Below are positions 1-6,663 of a DNA stretch of 35,711 bases, in pieces. The notes beneath the pieces are model-generated. The model was not told the origin of the DNA. It saw only the letters and a list, made by a program, of their open reading frames with translations, and searched no databases. A program made the translations under genes and the position numbers. Numbering within the stretch: position 1 is the first letter of the stretch; each line of letters opens with the position of its first letter. The stretch is from RBG-16-66-20 sp964564865 (GTDB taxonomy: Bacteria > Pseudomonadota > Gammaproteobacteria > Burkholderiales > SG8-39). Location of the stretch: NCBI GenBank assembly GCA_964564865.1, contig CAZMDA010000035.1:1-35711 (forward strand), given 5' to 3'.

Positions 1-408
1 CTCCTCCGACTCCGAGCGCTCGCGCGCGTGGCGCGCGGCCTCCTCCTCCTGGCGCCGGCGCGCCTCGGCCAGCGCGGCCGCCTTGTGCTCGGCCTCCTCC
101 TTGGCGCGCGCCTCCGCGGCGGCCTGCGCCTCGGCGCGCTCGCGCTCGGCGACCACGCGGGCGGCGCGCGTCTCGGCCTCGGTGCGTGCATGCGCGATGC
201 GCCGCAGCTCGGCCTCGGCCTGCTGGCGCTCGCGCGCCAGCTCCAGCGCGCGGCGCTCGTCGGCGACCTTGGCCTGGGCCGCGCTCTCGGCGGTCTTCTC
301 GGCCTCGATGCGCCCGCGCAGCGCCTCGGCCTCGCCGCCGGCGTCGCCCTGCTTCAGCGCCGCGCGCTGGCGCTCGGCGCTCTTCAGCTTGTCGAGCAGC
401 TTGCTCAC
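1..408 (-). CDS. Coiled-coil protein, C-terminus beyond window
   Basis: The minus frame is open from a GTG at 408 to the window edge, giving 136 residues with no stop. The start GTG overlaps the TGA of the upstream HD-GYP gene (GTGA, 4 bases), so the two are probably translationally coupled. After MSKLLDKLKSAERQ the sequence is almost entirely Ala, Glu, Arg, Gln and Lys with heptad-like spacing, which predicts a long continuous coiled coil. No signal peptide or membrane segment is visible. The family cannot be named from this fragment. Its place directly behind a response regulator suggests a scaffold or signalling partner, but that is inference. The very high GC and repetitive codons leave long opposite-strand frames open; those are shadows. 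Confidence 0.7.
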   Translation of the reverse strand, partial: MSKLLDKLKSAERQRAALKQGDAGGEAEALRGRIEAEKTAESAAQAKVADERRALELARERQQAEAELRRIAHARTEAETRAARVVAERERAEAQAAAEARAKEEAEHKAAALAEARRRQEEEAARHARERSESEE

Positions 409-1490
409 CGCGCGGCCGCGCTGAAATCCAGGTTGATGATGTCGCCCAGCGCATCGGCGTGGGCGGCGCGCACCTTCTTCATCTCCGGCAGCGCCCTGGC
501 GAAGGCCTCGACGATGGCCGGGTCGTACTGCTTGCCCGCGCCGCGCCGGATCTCGAGCGCCGCCTGCTCCACGCTCATCGGCTCGCGGTGGAACTGCGTC
601 GTGGTCATGGCCTCGAAGGCGTCGGCCACGGCCATCAGCCGCCCGGGCCAGGGGATCGCCTCGCCCTTGAGGCCCTTCGGGTAGCCGCCGCCGTCCCAGC
701 GCTCGTGGTGCGTGAGCGCCACCAGGCGCGCGAGCTTCAGGTGCGCCTCGTCGTGCTCGCCGATGATCGCGGCGCCGTACTCCGGGTGGCGCCGGATGCG
801 CTCCCAGTCCGGCGCGCTCAGCTCGCCCGCCTTGCGCAGGATCTCCGAGGGCACCGCCAGCTTGCCGATGTCGTGCAGCGGCGCGACCGCGCCCAGCAGC
901 TCGGCGGCGGCGGGCTTGGCGCCGGCGGCGAGGGCGATCAGCTTCGCGTACTGCGAGATGCGGCGAAAGCGGTTGCCGGCGGCCGCGCTCTCGTGGCACT
1001 CCATGGCGCGGCCGAGGCAGTCGATCATGTCCATGTGCGCTTCCTGCAGCTTCGCGGTGCGCTGGCGCACCAGGTCCTCGAGCGCCTCGCGCTGGTTGGC
1101 GAGCGCGATGTGGGTGCGCACCCGGGCGAGCAGCACCGCGGCATTGATCGGCTTGGCGACGTAGTCCACCGCGCCCAGGCTGAAGCCCGTCATCTCGTCG
1201 CGGGTCTCGCCCTTGCCGGTGATGAAGATCACCGGGATGTGGGCGGTGGCCGGGTTCGCCTTCAGCGCCTTGCACACCTCGAACCCGGTCATGCCCTGCA
1301 TCTCGACGTCGAGCAGCACGATGTCGGGCTGCGGGTTCGAGGCCGCGTGCAGCAGCGCCGCGGCGCCGTCGGCGGCGGTCTTCACGGTGTAGTGCGTCGA
1401 CAGCACCTTGGCCATCAGCGCCAGCAGGTCGGCGGCGTCGTCCACCGCCAGGACGACGGCCTTGTCCGCGGGTGCCGGGGTCTGCGCCAT
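405..1490 (-). CDS. Response regulator with HD-GYP domain
   Basis: 361 residues. An N-terminal receiver domain (about 10-125) has the acidic pair at D17/D18, phospho-acceptor D61 (IVLLDVEM), T91 and K113. A linker helix leads into an HD-GYP domain (about 155-350) with HDIGK (206-210) and HHERWDGGGYP (261-271). HD-GYP response regulators of the RpfG type hydrolyse cyclic di-GMP in the cytoplasm when phosphorylated. One oddity is visible: where most family members read G-N-H-x-x-R at the start of the HD-GYP domain, this protein reads AGNRFRR (172-178), so the first histidine metal ligand appears to be arginine. The gene starts 4 bases after the ketopantoate-reductase-like gene stops and overlaps the coiled-coil gene, so the three look co-transcribed. 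No cognate kinase is present in the window. Confidence 0.93.
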   Translation of the reverse strand: MAQTPAPADKAVVLAVDDAADLLALMAKVLSTHYTVKTAADGAAALLHAASNPQPDIVLLDVEMQGMTGFEVCKALKANPATAHIPVIFITGKGETRDEMTGFSLGAVDYVAKPINAAVLLARVRTHIALANQREALEDLVRQRTAKLQEAHMDMIDCLGRAMECHESAAAGNRFRRISQYAKLIALAAGAKPAAAELLGAVAPLHDIGKLAVPSEILRKAGELSAPDWERIRRHPEYGAAIIGEHDEAHLKLARLVALTHHERWDGGGYPKGLKGEAIPWPGRLMAVADAFEAMTTTQFHREPMSVEQAALEIRRGAGKQYDPAIVEAFARALPEMKKVRAAHADALGDIINLDFSAAAR

Positions 1491-1494
1491 GCGG

Positions 1495-2496
1495 CTAGTT
1501 TACCGGCAGCCCCGCGTAGAGCCCTTTCGCGACCGCGAGCCGCGCGGTGATCGCGGCCAGCATCTCCAGCAGCGGGGCCGGCACCCCGGCGGCGCGCGCG
1601 AACGCCAGCGGCGCGGCGAGGATGGCCTCCACCTCCATCGGCCGCCCGAGCTCATGGTCCAGCAGCATCGAGGGCTTGTGCAGCGTGGCGCCGGCGAGCT
1701 GGGCGCCGCCCGGGCGCTTGGGTGCCTCGTCCACCGAGACGCCGTGCGCGCGGGCGATGGCGCGGCCCTCGGCGAGCAGCCGGGCCCGCAGCGCGGCGAG
1801 CGCGGGGTCCTCGGACAGCGCCTTGATCGGCTCGCCGAGCGGCACGCACAGCGTGGAGCCGAAGTTCACCAGCAGCTTGTCCCACACCGCGGCGCGAACG
1901 TCGGCGCAGGGCGGCGACGGCATCCCGGCCGCCTCCAGCGCCGCGCGCAGGCGCGCCACGTCGGGCGCGTCGCGGTCGTCCGGCGCGCCGATCACCAGCA
2001 TGTTGCGCCCCGGGGTGTGGTTGCGGATCTCCCCCGGCGCGGCGATGTCGTTGGACGAATAGACAACGCCCCCGACCACTTGCTGCGGCGCCACAGCGCG
2101 CGCCAGGCGCCCGCCCGGGTCCAGCCGCGACAGGTCGGGCGGCACGGGCCGGGAAGGCGCCAGCCCGTGCGCGTACCACCACGGGATCCCGTTCTGCACG
2201 AACACCACCCGGGTGCCGGCGGTCAGCAGCGGCGCGGCCGACTCCGCGAAGGCGCCGAGCGCGGTGGCCTTGGTGGTGACGAACACCGCGTCCTGCGGGC
2301 CCAGCTCGCCGGCGCGATCGCTGGCGCGCACCGGCCCGCGCACGATTTCGGCGCCGGCGTGCAGCGACAGGCCGCGCGCGCGGATCCCCGCCAGGTTGGC
2401 GCCGCGCGCCACCACCGACACCTCGTGGCCCGCCGCGGCCAGGCGCGCGGCGAGGTGGCCGCCGATCGCGCCGGCCCCAAATACGCATAGTTTCAT
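1495..2496 (-). CDS. 2-dehydropantoate 2-reductase family protein
   Basis: 333 residues from ATG 2496 (MKLCVFGAG). The N-terminus is a Rossmann NADP-binding fold with GAGAIGG at 7-13, followed by VVFVQNGIPWWY and the catalytic-region motif WDKLLVNFGSTL, whose lysine matches the ApbA/PanE active site. PanE reduces ketopantoate to pantoate for pantothenate and CoA synthesis. Paralogues with other 2-oxoacid substrates are common in Burkholderiales, so panE itself is not certain. An upstream in-frame start at 2532 would reach into the divergent promoter region. ATG 2496 is preferred because the fold begins there and a minus-strand -10-like TATACA lies 7 bases upstream, suggesting a short or absent leader. 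The gene faces away from cspA and heads the small minus-strand operon. Confidence 0.9.
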   Translation of the reverse strand: MKLCVFGAGAIGGHLAARLAAAGHEVSVVARGANLAGIRARGLSLHAGAEIVRGPVRASDRAGELGPQDAVFVTTKATALGAFAESAAPLLTAGTRVVFVQNGIPWWYAHGLAPSRPVPPDLSRLDPGGRLARAVAPQQVVGGVVYSSNDIAAPGEIRNHTPGRNMLVIGAPDDRDAPDVARLRAALEAAGMPSPPCADVRAAVWDKLLVNFGSTLCVPLGEPIKALSEDPALAALRARLLAEGRAIARAHGVSVDEAPKRPGGAQLAGATLHKPSMLLDHELGRPMEVEAILAAPLAFARAAGVPAPLLEMLAAITARLAVAKGLYAGLPVN

Positions 2497-2503
2497 GGCC
2501 TTG

Positions 2504-2686
2504 TGTATAATCGATCGCGCTGGTGTTCTCAAGCTAGGTAATCAAGGGTAGGGATGCATCCGACTACTTCTTCAGGCTTTTTCCGCTGGTCCTTCCACCA
2601 CGAGTGAGTACCGCGCTACCTTCTTGGCTCCTCCGGCAAGTGGGCGCAAGCCCGTTTTCCAATCTTTAATCGAGAGGCAATCAATC
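2504..2686 (+). promoter_or_regulatory. cspA promoter and long 5' leader
   Basis: A consensus TATAAT lies at 2506-2511 with no good -35 at the expected distance. A start near 2518 would give an untranslated leader of about 170 bases, the long-leader arrangement typical of cold-shock mRNAs that fold differently at low temperature. The leader has pyrimidine-rich stretches and ends in the ribosome site GAGAGG (2672-2677), 9 bases before ATG. The -10 overlaps an opposite-strand -10-like TATACA serving the ketopantoate reductase gene. Confidence 0.6.
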
Positions 2687-2890
2687 ATGGCAACCGGTAC
2701 CGTCAAGTGGTTCAACGACGCCAAGGGCTACGGCTTCATCACCCCCGATGGCGGCGGCAAGGACCTGTTCGCGCATTTCTCGGCGATCCAGGGCTCGGGC
2801 TTCAAGAGCCTGAAGGAGAACCAGAAGGTGAGCTTCGACGTCACCACCGGCCCCAAGGGCGAGCAGGCGACCAACATCAAGCCGCTCTGA
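2687..2890 (+). CDS. cspA: Cold-shock protein CspA family
   Basis: 67 residues, the usual length of a single cold-shock domain. RNP1 (KGYGFI) and RNP2 (DLFAHF) nucleic-acid-binding motifs are both present, after MATGTVKWFND. Such proteins are cytoplasmic single-strand RNA/DNA chaperones that melt mRNA structure, often but not always cold-induced. The start is fixed by the family N-terminus and by GAGAGG 9 bases upstream; the longer in-frame extension to 2624 lies inside the leader. Two tandem intrinsic terminators follow. The long leader suggests post-transcriptional control, but which cold-shock paralogue this is cannot be told from the sequence alone. Confidence 0.97.
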   Translation: MATGTVKWFNDAKGYGFITPDGGGKDLFAHFSAIQGSGFKSLKENQKVSFDVTTGPKGEQATNIKPL

Positions 2891-2913
2891 CCGAAGGCTG
2901 AAGCAGGATCGAG

Positions 2914-2937
2914 AAGGCCCGGGCGACCGGGCCTTTT
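2914..2937 (+). terminator. Intrinsic terminator 1 after cspA
   Basis: The stem AAGGCCCGG / CCGGGCCTT closes a GCGA tetraloop (GNRA type) at 2923-2926 and runs into TTTT. It lies 24 bases after the cspA stop. Confidence 0.88.
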
Positions 2938-2943
2938 CACGAA

Positions 2944-2967
2944 AGGGCCCGGGCGACCGGGCCTTTT
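2944..2967 (+). terminator. Intrinsic terminator 2, tandem copy
   Basis: The 24-base core of the first terminator (2916-2939) is repeated exactly 30 bases downstream (2946-2969), with the same stem, GCGA loop and TTTT. It acts as a backup terminator for cspA and looks like a recent tandem duplication. Confidence 0.85.
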
Positions 2968-2982
2968 CATTTCCGGCGGGCG

Positions 2983-3018
2983 AAAAAAGGCCCCGGGTCG
3001 CTCGCGCGGCCCGGGGCC
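2983..3018 (-). terminator. Intrinsic terminator of minus-strand small transcript
   Basis: Read on the minus strand, GGCCCCGGG (3018-3010) pairs with CCCGGGGCC (2997-2989) around a 12-base loop and is followed by six T (2988-2983). The T tract is only on the minus-strand side, so it terminates leftward transcription. No annotated leftward gene other than the candidate small transcript would use it. Confidence 0.8.
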
Positions 3019-3052
3019 GGTGTTGCGGTGCTGCTACGGCATTCCCGGCGCT

Positions 3053-3133
3053 TTAGCCGGAGATGCTCCCTGACGTGCGAAATGATCCGGTCACGGTGCA
3101 CCTCACGCCGGTCCTGCCTTGGGTATCACGCAC
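3053..3133 (-). CDS. Possible 26-residue leader peptide
   Basis: GTG at 3133 stands 7 bases after AGGAGG inside the extended Shine-Dalgarno stretch, an ideal spacing. The frame gives VRDTQGRTGVRC and continues to 26 residues rich in Thr, Ser, Gly and Arg before TAA, which lies in the loop of a hairpin. The peptide has no membrane segment and resembles nothing I know. It may be a translated small protein, or the frame may be incidental to an RNA whose function is binding the 16S tail. Confidence 0.3.
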   Translation of the reverse strand: MRDTQGRTGVRCTVTGSFRTSGSISG

Positions 3134-3145
3134 TGGATCACCTCC

Positions 3146-3233
3146 TTTCCGTGGTTGCCAGATTTGACTATAGCAAAGAGGAATACGAGCCGCCGCGTGC
3201 TGTTTGCTTCCCGGCAACCACTCAAGGGGGAAA
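3146..3233 (+). promoter_or_regulatory. Inverted repeat enclosing leader and SD of metallo-hydrolase gene
   Basis: GTGGTTGCC (3151-3159) and GGCAACCAC (3213-3221) are perfect 9-base complements. Next to them TTTCC (3146-3150) can pair with GGAAA (3229-3233), across the Shine-Dalgarno AAGGGGG (3224-3230) of the gene starting at 3240. In a rightward transcript this could sequester that ribosome site. The same bases on the other strand hold the promoter of the small transcript. Confidence 0.45.
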
Positions 3234-3239
3234 CGAACA

Positions 3240-4118
3240 ATGCATCGCAGCATCCTGGCCGTCCTGCTCGCCCTGGCCGCCGCGCTCCCGGCCGCCGCGC
3301 AGGCGCCGCGCCCGCAGATCGAGACCACGAGGATCGAGGGCACGGACAACGTGTACCTCTTCCGCAACGGCAACCACCAGTCCATCTTCATCGTCACCGC
3401 CGACAGCGTCATCGCCACCGACCCGGTGGCCTACGGCCGGCCGCAGGGCGGCGCGCAATACGTGGCCGAGATCCGCAAGGTGACCGACAAGCCGATCCGC
3501 TACCTCATCTACAGCCACCACCACTTCGACCACATCGCCGGCGGCCAGGCCTTCAAGGACGCGGGCGCCACCATCCTCGCGCTGCGGCGCACCAAGGAGC
3601 GGCTGGCGGCGATCCAGGATCCGGCCACGCCCCTGCCCGACGAGGTCTTCGACACGCAGCGCACCCTGCTGATGGGCGGCGTCGAGATCGAGCTCACCTA
3701 CGTCGGGCGCAACCACTCCGACACCACGCTGGTGCTGCGCCTGCCGCAGCACCGCCTCATCTTCCTGGTCGACCTGGTGCCGGTCGGCGCCTTCCCTGCA
3801 CTGGGCATGATCGACTTCTACCCGGAGGAAGCGATCGACTCGATGAAGCGGATCCTCGCCATGGACTGGGACCGCATGATCCCGGGCCATCCCGGCCAGC
3901 CCGGCGGGCGCCTGGGCACCAGGAAGGACGTGGAGGCGCAGATCGAGCTGCAGCAGTACGCCTCGGAGAAGGTGAAGGCCGAGGCCCGAGCCGGGCGCTG
4001 CTGGAACCCGGCCGAGGCCGAGTTGCAGCTGGAGAAGTACAAGGACCTGCCGGGCTACGCCAACGGCCGCCCGTACGTGGTGCGGCGCTACTGCGGATAC
4101 TGGGGAAGAGGAACCTGA
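3240..4118 (+). CDS. Exported metallo-beta-lactamase-fold hydrolase
   Basis: 292 residues. A signal peptide (MHRSILAVLLALAAALPAAA, cleavage near AQA) sends it to the periplasm. The MBL-fold metal motif HxHxDH is complete (H93, H95, D97, H98), with further ligands H159, D178 and H217 (PGHPGQ), so a binuclear zinc site is expected. Residues 35-65 form the usual beta hairpin before the active site. This subgroup of periplasmic MBL-fold proteins is functionally diverse (lactonase-, esterase- or phosphodiesterase-like), and the sequence does not fix the substrate. ATG 3240 is chosen because it begins the signal peptide and has AAGGGGG 9 bases upstream; the start at 3204 adds an unlikely charged extension. 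It is monocistronic, between convergent small genes. Confidence 0.92.
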   Translation: MHRSILAVLLALAAALPAAAQAPRPQIETTRIEGTDNVYLFRNGNHQSIFIVTADSVIATDPVAYGRPQGGAQYVAEIRKVTDKPIRYLIYSHHHFDHIAGGQAFKDAGATILALRRTKERLAAIQDPATPLPDEVFDTQRTLLMGGVEIELTYVGRNHSDTTLVLRLPQHRLIFLVDLVPVGAFPALGMIDFYPEEAIDSMKRILAMDWDRMIPGHPGQPGGRLGTRKDVEAQIELQQYASEKVKAEARAGRCWNPAEAELQLEKYKDLPGYANGRPYVVRRYCGYWGRGT

Positions 4119-4134
4119 TCCCCAGCCAGGATTG

Positions 4135-4308
4135 CTAGGCTTTCTTCGCCTTCAGCTTCTCCACCAGGTCCCACATGGTGTGGTCGGCCCAGTACTCGGG
4201 ATCGGCCGCGATTTCCTTGTCGCCCTCGGCGCGCAGCGCGGGGGGCACCTTCTGGCGTTCGCAGAAGCCGTGCCAGAACTCCTGGATTTCCTGGGCGCTC
4301 ATGTCCAT
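4135..4308 (-). CDS. Small 57-residue conserved-type protein
   Basis: The frame begins MDMSAQEIQEFWHGFCERQK, ends in a lysine-rich tail (KLKAKKA) and stops with TAG at 4135. Acidic and aromatic residues dominate (EFWHGF, DPEYWADHTMWDL), codon choice matches the neighbours, and there is no signal or membrane segment, so a soluble helical protein is likely. I do not recognise the family. It begins 32 bases after the MFS gene stop on the same strand and also has its own TAAAAT (4320-4315) 6 bases before ATG, the spacing of a leaderless promoter. ATG 4302 (third codon) is an alternative start. Function unknown. Confidence 0.7.
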   Translation of the reverse strand: MDMSAQEIQEFWHGFCERQKVPPALRAEGDKEIAADPEYWADHTMWDLVEKLKAKKA

Positions 4309-4340
4309 GGCGCTATTTTACCTTCCGGGTCCGGCGGGGG

Positions 4341-5591
4341 TCACGCCGCAGCGGGCTGCAGGCCGCCTGCCCGGCGCCGCTCCGCCGGCGGCCGGTCGTC
4401 CATCAGCCACTGCAGGGTGAAGGCCGCGAGGCCGATGGCGATCAGCGCGCCCCAGGCGAAGTCGTAGCTGCCGGTGCGGGCGAACACCAGCCCGCCCATC
4501 CAGGCGCCGAAGAACGAGCCCAGCTGGTGGCTGAAGAACACCACGCCGTAGAGCGTGCCGAAATGGGTCAGCCCGAACACCCTGGCGATGATCCCGGTGA
4601 CCAGCGGCGACACGCCCAGCCACAGCATGCCCATGGCGGCGGCGAACACCAGCGTGGAGGCCGCGCTGATCGGCGCCAGCAGGAAGCCGATGATGAACAG
4701 CGTGCGCAGCAGGTAGATCCCCGCCAGGAGCCGCTTCTGGCTGTAGCGCGCCCCCAGCAGGCCGAAGGCATAGGTGCCGATGGTGTTGAACAGGCCGATC
4801 AGGCCGAGCGCGGTGGCACCGACCCCCGGCGCCACGCCGCACAGCTGCAGGTAGGCCGGCAGGTGCGTCGCTATGAAGATGAGCTGGAAGCCGCAGGCGA
4901 AGAACGCCAGCGTCATGAAGAGGTACCCCCGGTGCCCCATGGCCTCGCGCAGCGCAGCGCCCAGCGGCTGCGTCGCCGCGGTGGCCGCCACCGGCTCGGC
5001 ATCCAGCCGCACCGCGAGGCCGCGGATCGGCAGCGCGAACAGCACCATGGAACTGGCGATCGCCGCGAACACCAGCATGGCGGCCTGCCAGCCGAAGCCG
5101 TCGATGAGCGACTGCCCCACGGGCGCGAGAACCATGGTCCCGAGCGATCCCGAGGCCGCCACCAACCCCACGGTCTGGCTGCGCTTCTCAGGCGGCGTGG
5201 CGCGCGTCACCACGCCGATCAGCACGCCGAAGGCCGTGCCGGCGGTGCCCACGCCGAGGAGGAACCCGGCGATGTCCAGCATCAGCTCGCCGCGCGAGAA
5301 CGCCATCAGCGCCATCCCCGCGGCGTAGGCGATCGCGGTCGAGACCAGGATCGGCCGCGGGCCGTACTTGTCGGCGAGCGCGCCGACGAAGGGCTGGGTG
5401 ACGCCCCAGACGATGTTCTGCAGCGCGATGGCGAAGCCGAAGGCGGCCGCCGAAATGCCCGCATCCAGCGTCATCGGGCGCATGAACAACCCGAGGCTCT
5501 GGCGCAGCCCCATGCAGATGGAGATGATGGTGCCCGAGAGCACCAGCAGCAGGATCATGTCGCGCCGGCGCGCGCGGCCCGCGGCATCCAT
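4341..5591 (-). CDS. MFS transporter
   Basis: 416 residues with about 12 hydrophobic membrane segments. It starts at ATG 5591 (MDAAGRARRRDMILLLVLSG). The first loop holds the typical MFS signature near GALADKYGPRP (segments 2-3), and the start of segment 1 (ISICMGLRQSLGLFMRPMT) resembles the monocarboxylate/oxalate-formate antiporter branch of MFS_1. It should sit in the inner membrane and exchange or import a small organic acid, though no substrate can be read from the sequence. It begins 5 bases after the stop of the DsbA-like gene, so it is co-transcribed with that gene and the rhodanese. The long frame extending to 5849 is an overlap artefact. Confidence 0.93.
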   Translation of the reverse strand: MDAAGRARRRDMILLLVLSGTIISICMGLRQSLGLFMRPMTLDAGISAAAFGFAIALQNIVWGVTQPFVGALADKYGPRPILVSTAIAYAAGMALMAFSRGELMLDIAGFLLGVGTAGTAFGVLIGVVTRATPPEKRSQTVGLVAASGSLGTMVLAPVGQSLIDGFGWQAAMLVFAAIASSMVLFALPIRGLAVRLDAEPVAATAATQPLGAALREAMGHRGYLFMTLAFFACGFQLIFIATHLPAYLQLCGVAPGVGATALGLIGLFNTIGTYAFGLLGARYSQKRLLAGIYLLRTLFIIGFLLAPISAASTLVFAAAMGMLWLGVSPLVTGIIARVFGLTHFGTLYGVVFFSHQLGSFFGAWMGGLVFARTGSYDFAWGALIAIGLAAFTLQWLMDDRPPAERRRAGGLQPAAA

Positions 5592-5596
5592 GGCGC

Positions 5597-6217
5597 TCAC
5601 TTCTCCATCGCCTCCAGCGCGCGGTCGAGGAACTCCAGCCGGTCCTGGCCCCAGAAGCGCTCGCCCTCCAGCACGTAGGTCGGCGCGCCGAACACGCCCG
5701 CGCGTTCCGCCTCCTCGCTGTAGGCCTTGTAGAGCTGCTGCACCGGCGCGCTGCGCTCCGCGGCCACCAGCTCCTCGCCCGGCATCCCGTTCTCGTCCGC
5801 GATCGCGCGGCGCACGTCCGCATTCGACGTATCGCGCTCCTCCGCCCACAGCGCGCGCAGCAGCGCGTGCGACAGGCGCGGCGCGTCCAGCCCGCGCGCC
5901 TGGGCCGCGATCACCATCCAGCCGGCGGGCTTGTTCCAGCCCGGCGGGCGGCCGTCCCGGGGATAGAAGCGCGGCTCCAGGTTGAGCGGCATGCCCAGGT
6001 GCCGGCGCCAGCGGTCCAGTTCCAGCGCGTGGTAGCTGCGCCGCGCCTCCGGGCGCGTGCGCAGCGGGATGCCGCCGTTCCTCGGCGCCACGTCCTGGAA
6101 GTCATAGGGCTTCAGCACCAGGCGCACCTGGTGGCGCTGCACGATCTGCGCGAGCCGCGGCCCGCCGAAGTAGGCCCAGGGCGAGGACAGGCTGTAGAAA
6201 CAGGAGAGCTCGACCAC
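5597..6217 (-). CDS. DsbA-family / HCCA isomerase-like protein
   Basis: 206 residues from GTG 6217 (VVELSCFYSLSSPWAYFGG). The thioredoxin fold with an inserted helical domain matches 2-hydroxychromene-2-carboxylate isomerase (NahD)/kappa-GST proteins. The active-site serine lies in SLSSPW, where classical DsbA has CPHC, so it is glutathione-dependent rather than a disulfide oxidase. The C-terminal GVFGAPTYVLEGERFWGQDRL is the family's cis-Pro region and end. Such isomerases act in cytoplasmic aromatic degradation. The GTG start is chosen because the fold begins at once; it lies 10 bases after the rhodanese TGA with no clear Shine-Dalgarno, so coupling is likely. MFS follows directly. Confidence 0.88.
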   Translation of the reverse strand: MVELSCFYSLSSPWAYFGGPRLAQIVQRHQVRLVLKPYDFQDVAPRNGGIPLRTRPEARRSYHALELDRWRRHLGMPLNLEPRFYPRDGRPPGWNKPAGWMVIAAQARGLDAPRLSHALLRALWAEERDTSNADVRRAIADENGMPGEELVAAERSAPVQQLYKAYSEEAERAGVFGAPTYVLEGERFWGQDRLEFLDRALEAMEK

Positions 6218-6227
6218 CCGCGGCCGT

Positions 6228-6641
6228 TCAGGCGGGCTTCTTGTGCGGCGGCCGCTCGGCGGTCGGGCCGCCGGCCTTCTTCCACTCGCCGAAGCCGCCC
6301 TCCATGTGCAGCACGTTCTGCATGCCCATGTCGGCCAGCGTCGCCGCGGCGAGCGTGCCGCGCCAGTCCGCCTGGCAGTACAGGATGAAGGTCTTGCCTT
6401 CGGCGAACACCGGCTTGTAGTAGGGGCTGTCCGGGTCGACCCAGAACTCCAGCATGCCGCGCGGGGCATGGAAGGCGCCGGGGATCATGCCGTCGCGCTC
6501 CAGTTCCCGCACGTCGCGCAGGTCCACGAACACCGTGCCCGGGTCGCCGAGGCGCTTCCTCGATTCCGCGATGGAAATGCCCTTCGAGCGCGCCTCCGCC
6601 TCGGCGATGAGCTGCTTGATGCCCTTCTTCACCAGTGCCAT
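6228..6641 (-). CDS. Rhodanese-domain protein
   Basis: 137 residues from ATG 6641 (MALVKKGIKQ). A single rhodanese domain (about 25-125) contains VFVDLRDVREL, GAFHAPRGMLEFW and the active-site loop LYCQADWRG with catalytic C89. Rhodaneses move sulfane sulfur, usually to cyanide, thiols or protein partners; this short cytoplasmic form is often a carrier. An alternative start at 6665 would overlap the divergent FmdB gene and is rejected. TACAAT (6653-6648) ends 6 bases before ATG, consistent with leaderless transcription. It heads a three-gene operon with the HCCA isomerase-like and MFS genes, perhaps an aromatic or thiol-conjugate pathway (inference). Confidence 0.92.
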   Translation of the reverse strand: MALVKKGIKQLIAEAEARSKGISIAESRKRLGDPGTVFVDLRDVRELERDGMIPGAFHAPRGMLEFWVDPDSPYYKPVFAEGKTFILYCQADWRGTLAAATLADMGMQNVLHMEGGFGEWKKAGGPTAERPPHKKPA

Positions 6642-6647
6642 GGCGCC

Positions 6648-6657
6648 ATTGTAAACT
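6648..6657. promoter_or_regulatory. Overlapping divergent leaderless -10 elements
   Basis: The two start codons (6641 minus, 6664 plus) are only 22 bases apart. A plus-strand TAAACT (6652-6657) and a minus-strand TACAAT (6653-6648) each end 6 bases before their ATG. Transcription would start at or within a base or two of the A of each start codon, and no Shine-Dalgarno fits either gene. Confidence 0.45.
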
Positions 6658-6663
6658 CGCGCC

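Larger units (their letters stand above)
2983..3172 (-). ncRNA. Candidate small RNA or small mRNA with extreme SD
   Basis: This is a complete-looking minus-strand transcription unit in the gap between cspA and the metallo-hydrolase gene. It has an extended -10 TGCTATAGT (TATAGT at 3172-3167), a predicted start near 3160, and then GAAAGGAGGTGATCCAG (3149-3133), which is complementary over 17 bases to the 3' end of betaproteobacterial 16S rRNA. A 26-codon GTG frame follows, then a hairpin (GCAT..CCGGC/GCCGG..ATGC, 3039-3066) and the intrinsic terminator. The expected transcript is about 175 bases. I recall an Rfam family called 'Betaproteobacteria toxic small RNA' from a cloning-toxicity screen in which (anti-)Shine-Dalgarno pairing was discussed; membership here is untested. 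The strand assignment rests on the promoter and terminator signals. Confidence 0.5.

Noticed and set aside
186..1550. Long plus-strand frame opposite the HD-GYP gene
   Set aside because: It is Arg/Ala/His-rich with no domain pattern and mirrors the codon structure of the real minus-strand gene; such shadows are common at this GC.
3133..3149. 16S rRNA 3' fragment on the plus strand
   Set aside because: Only 17 bases match the rRNA tail and the flanks do not resemble rRNA; the opposite-strand reading as a Shine-Dalgarno, with promoter and terminator, explains it better.
3222..3890. Minus-strand frame opposite the MBL gene
   Set aside because: Low-complexity Val/Asp/Arg composition, no start signal, and the plus strand encodes a complete metallo-hydrolase.
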